A stretch of DNA of 33,596 bases from an uncultured Saprospiraceae bacterium. Its GTDB lineage: Bacteria; Bacteroidota; Bacteroidia; Chitinophagales; Saprospiraceae. The translations under genes were made by a program, and so were the position numbers. The stretch covers positions 1-33,596 of the forward strand of contig CALLFA010000118.1 in NCBI GenBank assembly GCA_937997635.1, written 5' to 3'. The notes beneath the pieces are model-generated. The model made no database searches. It was given only the letters and a program-made list of their open reading frames with translations, and was not told the origin of the DNA. Positions 24,527 through 33,596 of the stretch are shown one piece after another. Each line of letters opens with the position of its first letter. The stretch's first letter is position 1.

Positions 24527-25963
24527 TTAGTCTGCAGTTCTGATTTTAGTTCTTTCTTGAATCCAGCAGCCTACAGTAAACCCATCTCCCGACGATAAAT
24601 TGCGTACAAATATATCCTCTTTCTTAGGCATATATTGTCTGTATTGTCTGATCCATTTATTGGCCTCATCACTGATGCTTGGATCGACATTTTTTGCTTT
24701 AGTGAACATGTCAATAGCTGGCCAAGTCACGATCTGACTATCCCATCCTCTACCAGGACCACAAAGTGGACCACTTGATGCATATAGTTTTCCAATCAAA
24801 ATATATGGTTCTCCCCATGCACTTCTCAATTCAGCTGCTTTTAAAGCGTACTGTCTCGCTTGTGGGAAATTTTTAATGTCACCGTAATAGATTTTTGCAA
24901 TAAGCAGCATATACTTTGCCTTCTTGTTTTGATCCTCTGTCTTGTTAACAAACTCTTCGAATAATGTGATGGCATCTCGATAGTTACCTTCATTATAGGT
25001 ATTGAATGCTCGTTTGAGTGGTCCTTCAGGTGGAGGAGCAACATAACAATTCTTTGCTTTTGCCGCTGCTAGTTCCATGACATTTGGATGATCGTTTGAG
25101 CAGCCTCCCCATTTTAATTTTCTACTGATGTCATTTATGGTTTCACAATCTTCAGGATTTGTATTGTAAAGGTCCATGTATTTCGTAGTGTAGTATTCGC
25201 ATCCATAGAAGCCTCGTAATCCTTCAAGCGCTTCCAATCTTTTAGGGGCATAGTCATTTATTATTTCCCAAGATTCACAATTAGTGTCGCACTCGTCAAG
25301 GCCTTGTTCTATGGCATCAAAAACCATGGTGGCATATTTCCTGCCTTCCTCATGGTCCATGTTTTCTGCAACAATATTATCGTACAATAATTTTGTAAAT
25401 GGATTTATCACAAAGTATTCGACATCTTTACCCTTTGAATCAAATGCTGCTTTTAATCTATCAAAAGCTTCATTCTCACCTACATAATCTCCTAAAGTAT
25501 AATAGGAATCAAAACCCAATCTCGCATTAACATAATCAGCATCATCAGGATGGCATTCCACCCGCTTATTGTATATAGTTATGATTGAATCGGCGTATAT
25601 TTTCTTTTTGGCAACGTCATCTGTTTCGGCGAAAAAATGTTTGTACAACTTTACACCATCATCAAACTGATACTTGACTCTTCCATTTCCAGCAGGTGCC
25701 AAAGCAAAGGCTTCATGCCATAGTGGAAGAGCCTCATTCAGATATTTTAATTTGATTTGATCACGGTATAGGGTGTAAGCAGTTTCGGCTTTGTCTCTAT
25801 CTCCCGGAGATAATTTTGCCAAGGTCATGCATGGGTTATCAGGTTCTTGGCGTACTTGGACAACTGGTTCTGGCTCAGAAATGATTGGTTCTGCTACTTT
25901 AGGTGTGCAAGCAAAGAATGGCAAAACTAGCAGTAATATCAAATAGAAATTAGAATTGATCAT
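24527..25963 (-). CDS. TPR-containing lipoprotein
   Basis: The frame is open to 25996, but the ATG at 25963 places a proper lipoprotein signal: a hydrophobic stretch followed by FFAC, so the Cys is acylated (478 residues). A Pro/Glu/Val linker follows, then alpha-helical repeats of the TPR type. The clearest are FNTYNEGNYRDAITLFEEF and LIAKIYYGDIKNFPQARQYAL near residues 320-390. Several Cys residues in the middle (about 225-300) may form disulphides. TPR lipoproteins like this occur in Bacteroidota envelopes and scaffold other proteins; I do not know its partner. It starts 69 bases after the acyl-ACP thioesterase stop and runs almost into the SRPBCC gene, so it probably belongs to the same operon. 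Confidence 0.85.
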   Translation of the reverse strand: MINSNFYLILLLVLPFFACTPKVAEPIISEPEPVVQVRQEPDNPCMTLAKLSPGDRDKAETAYTLYRDQIKLKYLNEALPLWHEAFALAPAGNGRVKYQFDDGVKLYKHFFAETDDVAKKKIYADSIITIYNKRVECHPDDADYVNARLGFDSYYTLGDYVGENEAFDRLKAAFDSKGKDVEYFVINPFTKLLYDNIVAENMDHEEGRKYATMVFDAIEQGLDECDTNCESWEIINDYAPKRLEALEGLRGFYGCEYYTTKYMDLYNTNPEDCETINDISRKLKWGGCSNDHPNVMELAAAKAKNCYVAPPPEGPLKRAFNTYNEGNYRDAITLFEEFVNKTEDQNKKAKYMLLIAKIYYGDIKNFPQARQYALKAAELRSAWGEPYILIGKLYASSGPLCGPGRGWDSQIVTWPAIDMFTKAKNVDPSISDEANKWIRQYRQYMPKKEDIFVRNLSSGDGFTVGCWIQERTKIRTAD

Positions 25964-26032
25964 GTGATAATAGATAAGTCTACAGTAATGACGCAAAAAT
26001 TGAATGAAAAGACTATTTAAACAAACATAATT

Positions 26033-26776
26033 TTATTTTTTTCTGCTCTTCCAGCTTATTTGCGATAGACAAATAGGTTTATTGTCAACTTCTCGATGTA
26101 AGGAATGGAAAGATTCTTCATTAGTAAAATGACTTTTTGATGTCAATACATCTTCTAAGAAGCTTTCTGTTTTAAATTGAATTTTCATCGAGTCTATGTG
26201 ATAGTTGTCAAATATTTGAGCAGGTAGAGACTCCAACATTTTTTTAATCAAAACAGAATTGTTGATGTGCCCATTCCAGTCAAGATCATGCCACACCATT
26301 TTGGTATCAAATTTTTGTTGATAGTTGTCAAGCTGTTTTAAGCTAAAATTTGGCGGCTCTAAGGCACCTTCTGGAATGATGTTATAGAATTCATATGCTG
26401 GTATCATCACGAGCCGACGTTTTTCCATATCCATCAATCCCCAGATACTTGACGCTGTCGACAGTAACTCCTGCTTTTCATTAAAGATCTTGAAGTCCCT
26501 GTAAGCAAAAATCTTCCTAAATCCAGAAGGATAGGTGACAATAGTGAGATTCTCACCAAGTGTAGGAATGGTATGAATGCGAATTTCCTTTTTTAGCAAA
26601 ACCCAACTCAACTTAGATCGCTCCATATCCCAAACAGATAATTTCAACGACAAGACATTTTGCATGGAAGCTTCTTGCATCAACTGTATCATATTAGTCA
26701 GTCTGAGCTCTTTAAATTTGTTTATTTCACTGGTTCTGACCCTATAATTGCCTTTGTAGCCATAAAATTTAGTCAT
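26033..26776 (-). CDS. Acyl-ACP thioesterase (FatA/FatB family)
   Basis: A 247-residue double hot-dog thioesterase that releases free fatty acids from acyl carrier protein and so ends chain elongation. The active-site motif is DWNGHINN with Asp166, Asn168 and His170, the usual D-x-N-x-H set of this family, in the second hot-dog half. The first half opens with YRVRTSEINKFKELRL, and the paired strand motif EIRIHTIPTLGE occurs at 64-75. Length and spacing fit bacterial members, which lack the plant transit peptide. It is cytosolic and likely the first gene of the minus-strand operon running down to 22612. Its upstream region is shared with the giant secreted-protein gene in the opposite direction. 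Confidence 0.92.
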   Translation of the reverse strand: MTKFYGYKGNYRVRTSEINKFKELRLTNMIQLMQEASMQNVLSLKLSVWDMERSKLSWVLLKKEIRIHTIPTLGENLTIVTYPSGFRKIFAYRDFKIFNEKQELLSTASSIWGLMDMEKRRLVMIPAYEFYNIIPEGALEPPNFSLKQLDNYQQKFDTKMVWHDLDWNGHINNSVLIKKMLESLPAQIFDNYHIDSMKIQFKTESFLEDVLTSKSHFTNEESFHSLHREVDNKPICLSQISWKSRKK

Positions 26777-26881
26777 ACCTAATACCTTGATAAATAGCGG
26801 CGTTGTCTCATTATTATATGATTTTGAGAGATATATGCATTAAAAATATTCGTAATATGTTTTCATATTAAACAAATTTGT

Positions 26882-26889
26882 TATATTTG
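26882..26889 (+). promoter_or_regulatory. Bacteroidota -7 promoter element for the giant secreted-protein gene
   Basis: TATATTTG matches TAnnTTTG perfectly, in the divergent gap before the giant gene. A T-rich stretch about 19 bases upstream could be the -33 element, but no clear TTTG is placed there. The transcript would have a leader of roughly 115 bases before the ATG at 27012. The match could be chance in AT-rich DNA. Confidence 0.45.
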
Positions 26890-26926
26890 CTCAATATTCT
26901 GCATAAGTGTATGCGAATATGAAGAT

Positions 26927-26991
26927 ATAAAACCTTTCTAAAGTACCACCTGAGCTTGATCATCGATCCTTCGTGTTAAGATAAAACCTTT
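26927..26991 (+). repeat. Direct repeat in the leader of the giant gene
   Basis: ATAAAACCTTT occurs at 26927-26937 and again at 26981-26991, 54 bases apart, both inside the predicted leader. This could be a binding site pair or coincidence. Nothing else is recognised around it. Confidence 0.35.
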
Positions 26992-27011
26992 ACTCGATAA
27001 ATAAGGAAACT

Positions 27012-30000
27012 ATGGTAAGCTCTATGTCTAGAAAATGTTGTGTAGCCGTACTGGCGATGTTCGCTTGTATGTCTATGGTAATGGCGCAAAACGGAACAAT
27101 CTCATGCGTCGGGAATTTCAATTTGTCTTTGAATACTTGTAATACTGAAATCACTCCAGAAATGATTTCAGCTGGTCCTTTGGATCCTGCTTTTACATAT
27201 ACCGTATTATTGAGAGACGAGCACGGAGACGATCTGCCGTCTTCACCAATGGTCAATGGTGACCAAAAGGGAGAAGAAATATCCTATACATTAGTCAATG
27301 ATTCTACTGGCAATTCTTGCTGGGGTGTCTTGGTTGTCGAAGATAAAATTGCACCTATTATTGCAGGTTGCGAAACTGGTGTAGTAGAATTAGAACCAAT
27401 TGGCTGTTTTGAATTTGCCAACGTAGATTCTATTATCAATATGTTGGTATCAGACAATTGTGATCCTAATCCAGATGTCGTGATTTTAGATGAATTGATT
27501 ACGCAAGATTTTTGTGATGGAGATATTTTGAAAGTTGTAGATATAACCATAAGGGCCACAGACAATTGTGATAATGAATCACCCCCGTGTAGGCTTGTTA
27601 TTCCGTTAGAAAGAGCACCTGTAGAAATTCTAGATACACTTGCAGCTGATACTTCAGGTATAGTTGTTCCTGAAGATATTATTGTGCTCTGTGAGGATGT
27701 GAATGCTACTGATTTTCCAGAAAATTTGGACTTTAATGGTAACCCGAATCCTGTTACATTGAGTGGAGTGCCAGTATATCAAGTAGACCCTACCACACAG
27801 TTTGATATATTCCCTGCAGATGAAGCTGCAGGACATTGTAAGCTTAATGTTGTGTATGCTGATTCAGTATTGGTTGTCAGTAATTGCTTTACAAAAATCA
27901 TCAGACATTGGACAGTCATAGAAAGTTGCATCATAGATCCTGTAGATATAACATTTATACAGAACATTACCATCATGGACATGGAAGCTCCGACAATTGC
28001 TGGTGTTCCTAATAAATTAAACTTCAGTACCAACACTGGTTCAAGTGAAGAATGTGCTGCTATAACACCAGTTCCAGTACCAACGCTAATGGACAACTGC
28101 CAAGATCAAGATGAACTTTCTTTATTCGTTTCAATCATTAGAGACAGTGTTGCAACGATACCGATTTTATACACTGGTCAGCCATTGACATTCCAAGAAG
28201 GACAAAATGAATTGGTGTACATAGGCACAGATGCTTGTTTTAATAGTGACGTGCAAGGTGTCAATGAAGTAAGAGATACGGTAGATGTCTGGGTCCAAGA
28301 TGATGCACCACCAGTTTGTGAAATTGATGGCAAAGCGATTACTATAAATAACGATACTGGAAATGTATTAGTCCCAGCGAATATTTTCGATGATGGTAGT
28401 TTTGATGACTGTTCTAAAAAAATAAAAATCTACGCAAATAGACAAGACAATAATTGTGATTGTGAACCAGAAGATGCACTTAAAAGATATAGTGATTTTG
28501 TATTTTTAGGTAGTAGACGAGGAAGTGACTACTATTTATCGGAAAATGAAGTCATAGCTCCTAAAGCATTAAACCTTGCCATTGCAATGGGAGGCGTGGT
28601 TGCAAGTTTTGAAAATGCCATTGAACGTAATTTTGTACGGCGACAAATTGAAGAATATATAAGTCGTGTCAATCCTTCAATTGATGAATTGACATATTTT
28701 GCAACTGAAGATGGTCAGAGTTTTTCAAGTAGCCTTGGATGGAATGTTGATCTAGATATTGAATTCTTGATGGGAACGACAGGAGTCACAAGACTTCAGC
28801 CTTATGATGGCTTGACTATCGAAAAACGCTTTGTAGTCGAAGTTACAGACCGATGTGGGTTTAGCGAAAATATCCGATTCTGTTGCCTCGATGTCATTGA
28901 TGGTGCGCCAGTAGAATTTAGAACTGTTGATGAATGGGGTAATTTCAATACGTGCGAATTGGTTGTAGATATTCAAGATAAAGTCGCACCTGTAATTCAA
29001 TGTCCTCCGATGGACACTATCTTCTGTTCAGACTTTACGGCTGGTATGGACTTAACTGTTTTTGGAATGCCTACTTCTATAGATGCATGTCCAGCTAGGA
29101 TTACAGAATTAGACTCTCAGAGTGACATTTCCACATGTAACACTGGGTTGATCACAAGAAATTTTCAAATAGAAAGTGGTACAGGTACGGATACTTGTTC
29201 GCAAGTCATTTATGTGCGAGCTGTACCTCTTGATTCATTAGAAACGCCTATCGATCCGTTAGACATTAATTTGCCAGAAGATGGTCCAGCCTTAGGAATA
29301 GATAATAATGATCTCATGTGTTTTGAAGATTTAGCATTGCTTGATCCTACAGGTTTTCCAGATGAATATGTTCCGCAATTTACAGATAACAGAGTCTGTT
29401 CAGATTTAGGCATAAGCTTCGAAGATGTTGTTTTTGAGGTGCCAGGCGCAGGGCCTAATACTTGCTTCAAAGTAGTCAGAACATGGACGATTGTAGATGC
29501 TTGTGATCCTGATGGCATTGATACATTGTATACACATGATCAATCAATTGTTATTTCTAATAGTGTACCACCAACGATTACTTTTAGAACAGCTCCAACG
29601 GAAATTTGTAATGAATTTGGTCCAAATTTCATGTGCCCAAGTGAAGATTTTGATATAGTCATTCGTGTAACTGACGATTGTACCAGTCGAGCAAATCTGG
29701 AAGTCACTTATTTCTTAGATCTTGAGTGTAATGGTAGTTTTGAAGATATTGGTCTGTTACCTGGTAATAGAATTAACTTAGGAGATCTCCCAGTGGGTAC
29801 CCACAAAGTGATTGTGGAGGCAGTCGATGCATGCAATAATGTATCGTCAAACACACATACATTTGACGTGATCAATTGTGTAGATCCAGTTGCAGCATGC
29901 CAAGCACTTACCACACCACTTCATTGTTTTCCAGATCCGCCAACATCACCGATTAATAATAATATGGTATTAATGGCGTCCGAAGAAGATATTGATTGTG

Positions 30001-33000
30001 ATAAAGATGGTATGATTGATGATGAAGATTTATTTGTCTACCAATGCGCTCAAGCAGCATGGTTTGTTCCGAGCGATGCTGATAAATTACACCCATGCGG
30101 ATTACCAGTTGTCTTTAGTTTTTCAGCTGATACCACAGATGTAGAAAGATGTTTTACTTGTGCTGATTTGAGATGCCCTCAAGAAGTAACGATATTCTTC
30201 ACTGATGAATTTGGTAACTCAGATATATGTGTCTCGACAATAACGTTAACAGATCCTAAAGGATTATGTCCGGCATTACAAGATTGCATCATTCCTCCTA
30301 TGGTAGAAACTGCCGATTTAGATACAATATGTCTTGCTGGTGGAGCATTGCCAGCCGACTTAAGTGGATTTGGTATTGATGCGCCTACTATTGATGCGAC
30401 TTGCTGTAATGATCCAGATAACTCCATTGAGTTTGAAGATGTGCGATTGGCAGCTGATGCAAATGGGTGTCGTGTAATCCGAAGATCATGGACAGTAATG
30501 ACAGATTGTGGCTGCCCTGTAGTTGAAGAGTTTGTACAATTGATTACTGTTCGAAATGACGAAGATCCGAGTTTAATATGTCCTGATGATGTTACAGTGG
30601 AAGCAACTCTAAATAATAATGCTAATAGAAATTGTGGTACACGTATTGACTTAGATCCTGCACAAGCAGCAGATAATTGCCAAACTAATTTGGTGATTAC
30701 AAATGATCTTCGACCTGCTAGTGGAGCAAATATTCCCGACACCAGATTTGACCTTGGTGAGCCCACAATTATCACTTATACTGCTACTAATGAATGTGGT
30801 TTAACTTCGACATGTAGCACTACAGTGATAGTAGAGGATAATACTCCACCGATAATTAATTGTGCCGCAGGACCTATCAATATTGAATTGGAAAATATGT
30901 CGGTGACTCTCGACTCAGATGAGGTACTTGATTTGATATTTACTTCTGATCCTACAGATGTTTGTGGTATTCAGGATATCATTGTCGATCCTCCTACTTT
31001 AGATTGTGCCAATGTAAATACTCCTGTTTCAGTAACCATTACTGTTGTTGACGAAAATGGAAATGAAAGTATGTGTACGGTTGATATTACTGCTGTCGAT
31101 TCTGTCACTCCTACATTAACATGTCCAGATGACTTGACAGTTAATGTGACTAATACAGACAACGGTAATTGCTTTTACACTGCAGATGATTCGTTGGATG
31201 CAACTGCAATGTTTAATTGTGACTTCGATATTGTACATTCCATAGACGGCACTGGAACAGAAATTACAAACGGTGATGGAGGTTCTATTGCAGGAACAAC
31301 ACTTAATCTAGGTGAACATACAGTGACATATACATTGACGAATGGAACAGATATGATCCAATGTGACTTTGTTGTAACTGTTGTTGATGAGGAAGTACCA
31401 ATGATTACTTGTCCAGACGATGATGTGTTAATACTTAACCAAAATTGTTTAGCTAATGTACCTAGAGTCAGATATCGAAGAGATGTTGAAATTGATAATA
31501 ATTGTACAAGTAGTATCGGATTACCTGATCTTGAATTAATCCCTGACATAAGAAGCCTTACAGGGGTCATGACACAAACTTTCACCGTGAATGCTTTGGA
31601 TAATGATGGGAATGTACTTGCCTCATGTATGTTTAATGTATCTACAGTGGATCAAATTGCTCCAACAGCAAATTGTCCAAATGGTACTCAAATGGCTGTT
31701 GCAGTTGAAGATGATTGTCGTCCAAGAATACCAGAACTTGGGAGCGGAACTGATAATTGTGACGGTGAATTACCAGTACTTATCGCTAATGGTGCTGGTC
31801 CCCGTGTATATCAAGTACCTAGAGCAGGTAGGATTTGGGATGGAATGTCACCAGTTTTGGTTATTGCGGTTGATGCATCTGGAAATAGAGATACATGTTC
31901 TGTAATGCTTTCGGCAGTTTGCCCTGGAGAAGAGAATGCACCTGAGTTTCAACAACAAATTCAAGACATAAGTGCAGATTCTAGTGATGATTGTGATGCA
32001 TCGATAAATGTACCTTTCCAGGTAGAATACTGTATACCTGCAAATTTGGAAGTTACAGCAACAATAGCACCTAATGATGCTAATATAAATCTAATGGTAA
32101 ATAGTACAGGTGCAAATGGAAATTTAATTGAATACATAATAACGGGTATGATTCCGACAGGGTCTTATACAGTCACTGTAACAGCAGAAGATCCTGGTTG
32201 TGTCAGTACAACTCAAGAATTCAATGTTACGATTGTCGCTACAGGTGGTGCCCCAGCTACATTTGAATGCAAGAAGATAGTCATGCCCATCGGAACAGAT
32301 GGTACAGCGACGTTCTTAGCTTCAGATATCGTTTGTGTCACTGGTGGTAATCAGTGTGACGGATCCAATCCAACAATAATTGCTGCATTCTCAAATGATC
32401 CTAATGATAATGCTAGGACATTTACTTGTGCAGATATAAATCCAGGTAGTGCGGTGGGTACAGATATACAAGTAACCATGTTTACCTTTGATGTTGCAGA
32501 CTTTGATAACGATGGTACGTTAGACACGATGTTTAGAGAGCCTTGTTTTGTGATTCAAACGATTACTGGGGAGTTATGTCCATTCGCTAGTTCAAGTGCA
32601 CTCAATGTCGGAGGAAGAATCTTCACTGAGGACAACAGAGGTATAGAGAATAGCTCGATCTCTCTTATTGGTGAAGAAGAAACTCAACTATCAATGACAG
32701 AAGAGTTTGGCTTATATGCATTCCCATCCATGCCAATTGGAGGGTCATATACGCTAACTCCTAGTAAAGAAGATACATATAATAATGGTGTAAGTACACT
32801 TGATATTATATTGATACAGAAACACATTTTGGGTATCCAAAGTCTTGATTCACCGTACAAGTTGATCGCAGCTGATGTCAATGCATCTGGTTCATTATCA
32901 GCACTCGATTTACTGGAATTGAGGAGAGTGATTCTGGGGCTTCAAGATGGATTTGAGAACGTGCCATCTTGGCAAATGATTGGTGCAGAACATCAATTCC

Positions 33001-33596
33001 TTGATCCTTCTAATCCATATGCAGAGAATTATCCAGAGACATATGCTATAGCTTCATTGGAGCAAAATATGTTCATAGACTTTATTGGAGTTAAGATGGG
33101 TGATGTAAACTTATCTGCTGATCCAATGGTACATGTTTCTGCCGAAACAAGAACATCAGATGTGGATATGGAATTTGATATGCTGCCGATCGTTGACGGT
33201 TCAGAATTGAAGTACGATTTTAGTGTTGCCCAGTTTACTGATATTGAAGGATTCCAATTTACATTACATTTTGATGCTTCTCGACTTACGTTTGGTGGCA
33301 TAGAAGGTAATCTACTGGACATAGATGAACAACACATAGGTGTGCAATTGATAGACAAAGGAATCATTACTTTCAGTTATGATAAAGTAGGCGGTATTGG
33401 CGTCTTACCGGATGACGTTCTATTTAGCTTAAGCTTTGAGCATAACGGTAATCTAAATGCTGATGTGTCCATGAATTCCTCCGTTGTTTCTGCGCAACTA
33501 TACAGCACTGAAAATGTCTACGACTTAGGAGGCAAAGTTGTGGCTTCAGACAATGATATTGTTCTGTATCAAAATACACCAAATCCATGGAGCGAG
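27012..33596 (+). CDS. Giant secreted Cys-rich HYR-like protein with dockerin, cohesin-like and T9SS sorting domain (3' truncated by window)
   Basis: From the ATG at 27012 the frame stays open for 2195 codons to the window edge without a stop. A signal peptide ends near MVMAQ (about residue 26; an alternative ATG at 27024 keeps it). Most of the chain is repeated Ig/HYR-like modules whose boundaries read like D..PP.I.C (for example DNTPPIINC, EEVPMITCPDD, SVTPTLTCPDD), with many paired Cys. Residues around 500-540 resemble the start of a C-type lectin domain. Two EF-hand-like loops occur (DCDKDGMIDDED at 995-1006; another from 1830). A carboxypeptidase-regulatory/SdrD-like module (about 1865-1925) leads to a dockerin type I (loops at 1921 and 1955). 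A cohesin-like domain follows (about 2064-2175). The last residues, LYQNTPNPW, are the beginning of a T9SS type A sorting domain, so about 70 residues are missing. It is likely a cell-surface adhesin or scaffold. Confidence 0.93.
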   Translation, partial: MVSSMSRKCCVAVLAMFACMSMVMAQNGTISCVGNFNLSLNTCNTEITPEMISAGPLDPAFTYTVLLRDEHGDDLPSSPMVNGDQKGEEISYTLVNDSTGNSCWGVLVVEDKIAPIIAGCETGVVELEPIGCFEFANVDSIINMLVSDNCDPNPDVVILDELITQDFCDGDILKVVDITIRATDNCDNESPPCRLVIPLERAPVEILDTLAADTSGIVVPEDIIVLCEDVNATDFPENLDFNGNPNPVTLSGVPVYQVDPTTQFDIFPADEAAGHCKLNVVYADSVLVVSNCFTKIIRHWTVIESCIIDPVDITFIQNITIMDMEAPTIAGVPNKLNFSTNTGSSEECAAITPVPVPTLMDNCQDQDELSLFVSIIRDSVATIPILYTGQPLTFQEGQNELVYIGTDACFNSDVQGVNEVRDTVDVWVQDDAPPVCEIDGKAITINNDTGNVLVPANIFDDGSFDDCSKKIKIYANRQDNNCDCEPEDALKRYSDFVFLGSRRGSDYYLSENEVIAPKALNLAIAMGGVVASFENAIERNFVRRQIEEYISRVNPSIDELTYFATEDGQSFSSSLGWNVDLDIEFLMGTTGVTRLQPYDGLTIEKRFVVEVTDRCGFSENIRFCCLDVIDGAPVEFRTVDEWGNFNTCELVVDIQDKVAPVIQCPPMDTIFCSDFTAGMDLTVFGMPTSIDACPARITELDSQSDISTCNTGLITRNFQIESGTGTDTCSQVIYVRAVPLDSLETPIDPLDINLPEDGPALGIDNNDLMCFEDLALLDPTGFPDEYVPQFTDNRVCSDLGISFEDVVFEVPGAGPNTCFKVVRTWTIVDACDPDGIDTLYTHDQSIVISNSVPPTITFRTAPTEICNEFGPNFMCPSEDFDIVIRVTDDCTSRANLEVTYFLDLECNGSFEDIGLLPGNRINLGDLPVGTHKVIVEAVDACNNVSSNTHTFDVINCVDPVAACQALTTPLHCFPDPPTSPINNNMVLMASEEDIDCDKDGMIDDEDLFVYQCAQAAWFVPSDADKLHPCGLPVVFSFSADTTDVERCFTCADLRCPQEVTIFFTDEFGNSDICVSTITLTDPKGLCPALQDCIIPPMVETADLDTICLAGGALPADLSGFGIDAPTIDATCCNDPDNSIEFEDVRLAADANGCRVIRRSWTVMTDCGCPVVEEFVQLITVRNDEDPSLICPDDVTVEATLNNNANRNCGTRIDLDPAQAADNCQTNLVITNDLRPASGANIPDTRFDLGEPTIITYTATNECGLTSTCSTTVIVEDNTPPIINCAAGPINIELENMSVTLDSDEVLDLIFTSDPTDVCGIQDIIVDPPTLDCANVNTPVSVTITVVDENGNESMCTVDITAVDSVTPTLTCPDDLTVNVTNTDNGNCFYTADDSLDATAMFNCDFDIVHSIDGTGTEITNGDGGSIAGTTLNLGEHTVTYTLTNGTDMIQCDFVVTVVDEEVPMITCPDDDVLILNQNCLANVPRVRYRRDVEIDNNCTSSIGLPDLELIPDIRSLTGVMTQTFTVNALDNDGNVLASCMFNVSTVDQIAPTANCPNGTQMAVAVEDDCRPRIPELGSGTDNCDGELPVLIANGAGPRVYQVPRAGRIWDGMSPVLVIAVDASGNRDTCSVMLSAVCPGEENAPEFQQQIQDISADSSDDCDASINVPFQVEYCIPANLEVTATIAPNDANINLMVNSTGANGNLIEYIITGMIPTGSYTVTVTAEDPGCVSTTQEFNVTIVATGGAPATFECKKIVMPIGTDGTATFLASDIVCVTGGNQCDGSNPTIIAAFSNDPNDNARTFTCADINPGSAVGTDIQVTMFTFDVADFDNDGTLDTMFREPCFVIQTITGELCPFASSSALNVGGRIFTEDNRGIENSSISLIGEEETQLSMTEEFGLYAFPSMPIGGSYTLTPSKEDTYNNGVSTLDIILIQKHILGIQSLDSPYKLIAADVNASGSLSALDLLELRRVILGLQDGFENVPSWQMIGAEHQFLDPSNPYAENYPETYAIASLEQNMFIDFIGVKMGDVNLSADPMVHVSAETRTSDVDMEFDMLPIVDGSELKYDFSVAQFTDIEGFQFTLHFDASRLTFGGIEGNLLDIDEQHIGVQLIDKGIITFSYDKVGGIGVLPDDVLFSLSFEHNGNLNADVSMNSSVVSAQLYSTENVYDLGGKVVASDNDIVLYQNTPNPWSE

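Noticed and set aside
30179..30775. 198-codon antisense open frame (and a series of others on the minus strand between 26990 and 33367)
   Set aside because: They lie opposite the giant + strand gene, are Ser/Thr/Val-rich as expected of reverse reading of Asp/Thr/Val codons, have no recognisable domain, and the + strand frame is continuous with clear domains.
31591..31905. 104-codon + strand frame
   Set aside because: It is an out-of-frame reading within the giant gene, Leu/Gln/Val-rich with no family match, while the main frame encodes HYR-like modules there.

Overview
The window looks like chromosomal DNA from a Bacteroidota bacterium, most likely a Saprospiria/Lewinella-type marine or freshwater organism. 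Several features point there: AT-rich composition, absence of strong Shine-Dalgarno sites, two perfect TAnnTTTG (-7) promoter elements, SprB repeats, a Bacteroidota-style C10 peptidase and M43 cytophagalysin, and the beginning of a type IX secretion (T9SS) type A sorting domain at the right edge. The lineage is inferred from protein families; no rRNA or tRNA gene was seen.

Layout. 130-720 (-) is a small secreted protein of unknown function. 1007-2215 (+) is an alpha/beta-hydrolase/OsmC fusion behind a 13-bp hairpin and a promoter. 2245-3372 (-) is a lipoprotein. 3526-5829 (-) is a large acyl-CoA oxidase-type enzyme, divergent from fabG (5927-6673, +). A membrane-anchored class C beta-lactamase-type serine hydrolase follows (6741-8582, +), and a bidirectional terminator separates it from a secreted protein with an S74 self-cleaving chaperone domain (8660-10009, -). 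A stand-alone LuxR-type HTH protein (10105-10317, -) is divergent from a three-gene cassette on the + strand: ECF sigma factor (10570-11121), single-pass membrane protein with a periplasmic TPR region (11131-11889), and a 1021-residue periplasmic TPR-CHAT cysteine protease with a C-terminal membrane anchor (12013-15078). Two large secreted peptidases follow on the minus strand: a C10 (streptopain-like) cysteine protease and a 1452-residue M43 metalloprotease with PKD, Fn3, P-domain and nine SprB repeats.

22196-26776 (-) is a row of genes: DUF2007 protein, HSL-type esterase, MerC-like membrane protein, SRPBCC protein, TPR lipoprotein and acyl-ACP thioesterase. The last four or five are tightly spaced and probably co-transcribed. 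From 27012 to the right edge there is one uninterrupted + strand reading frame of 2195 codons. It encodes a giant secreted HYR-like, Cys-rich protein with EF-hand-like loops, a dockerin, a cohesin-like domain and the start of a T9SS sorting signal; it is truncated only by the window edge.

How the genes may work together. The most interesting unit is sigma factor + membrane TPR protein + TPR-CHAT protease. Its logic resembles the protease-released sigma factor of type III-E CRISPR (Craspase) systems, but without CRISPR and apparently placed in the envelope. The surrounding secreted proteases and adhesin-like proteins suit a polymer-degrading, surface-active lifestyle. ACOX, FabG and the acyl-ACP thioesterase are ordinary fatty-acid metabolism.

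No gene-free stretch exceeds 300 bases. Most gaps hold hairpins, promoter-like motifs or GC-rich intergenic repeats. I see nothing specific in 1-129, 5830-5926, 11890-12012, 17386-17562 and 21922-22195 beyond the expected gene ends and leaders.
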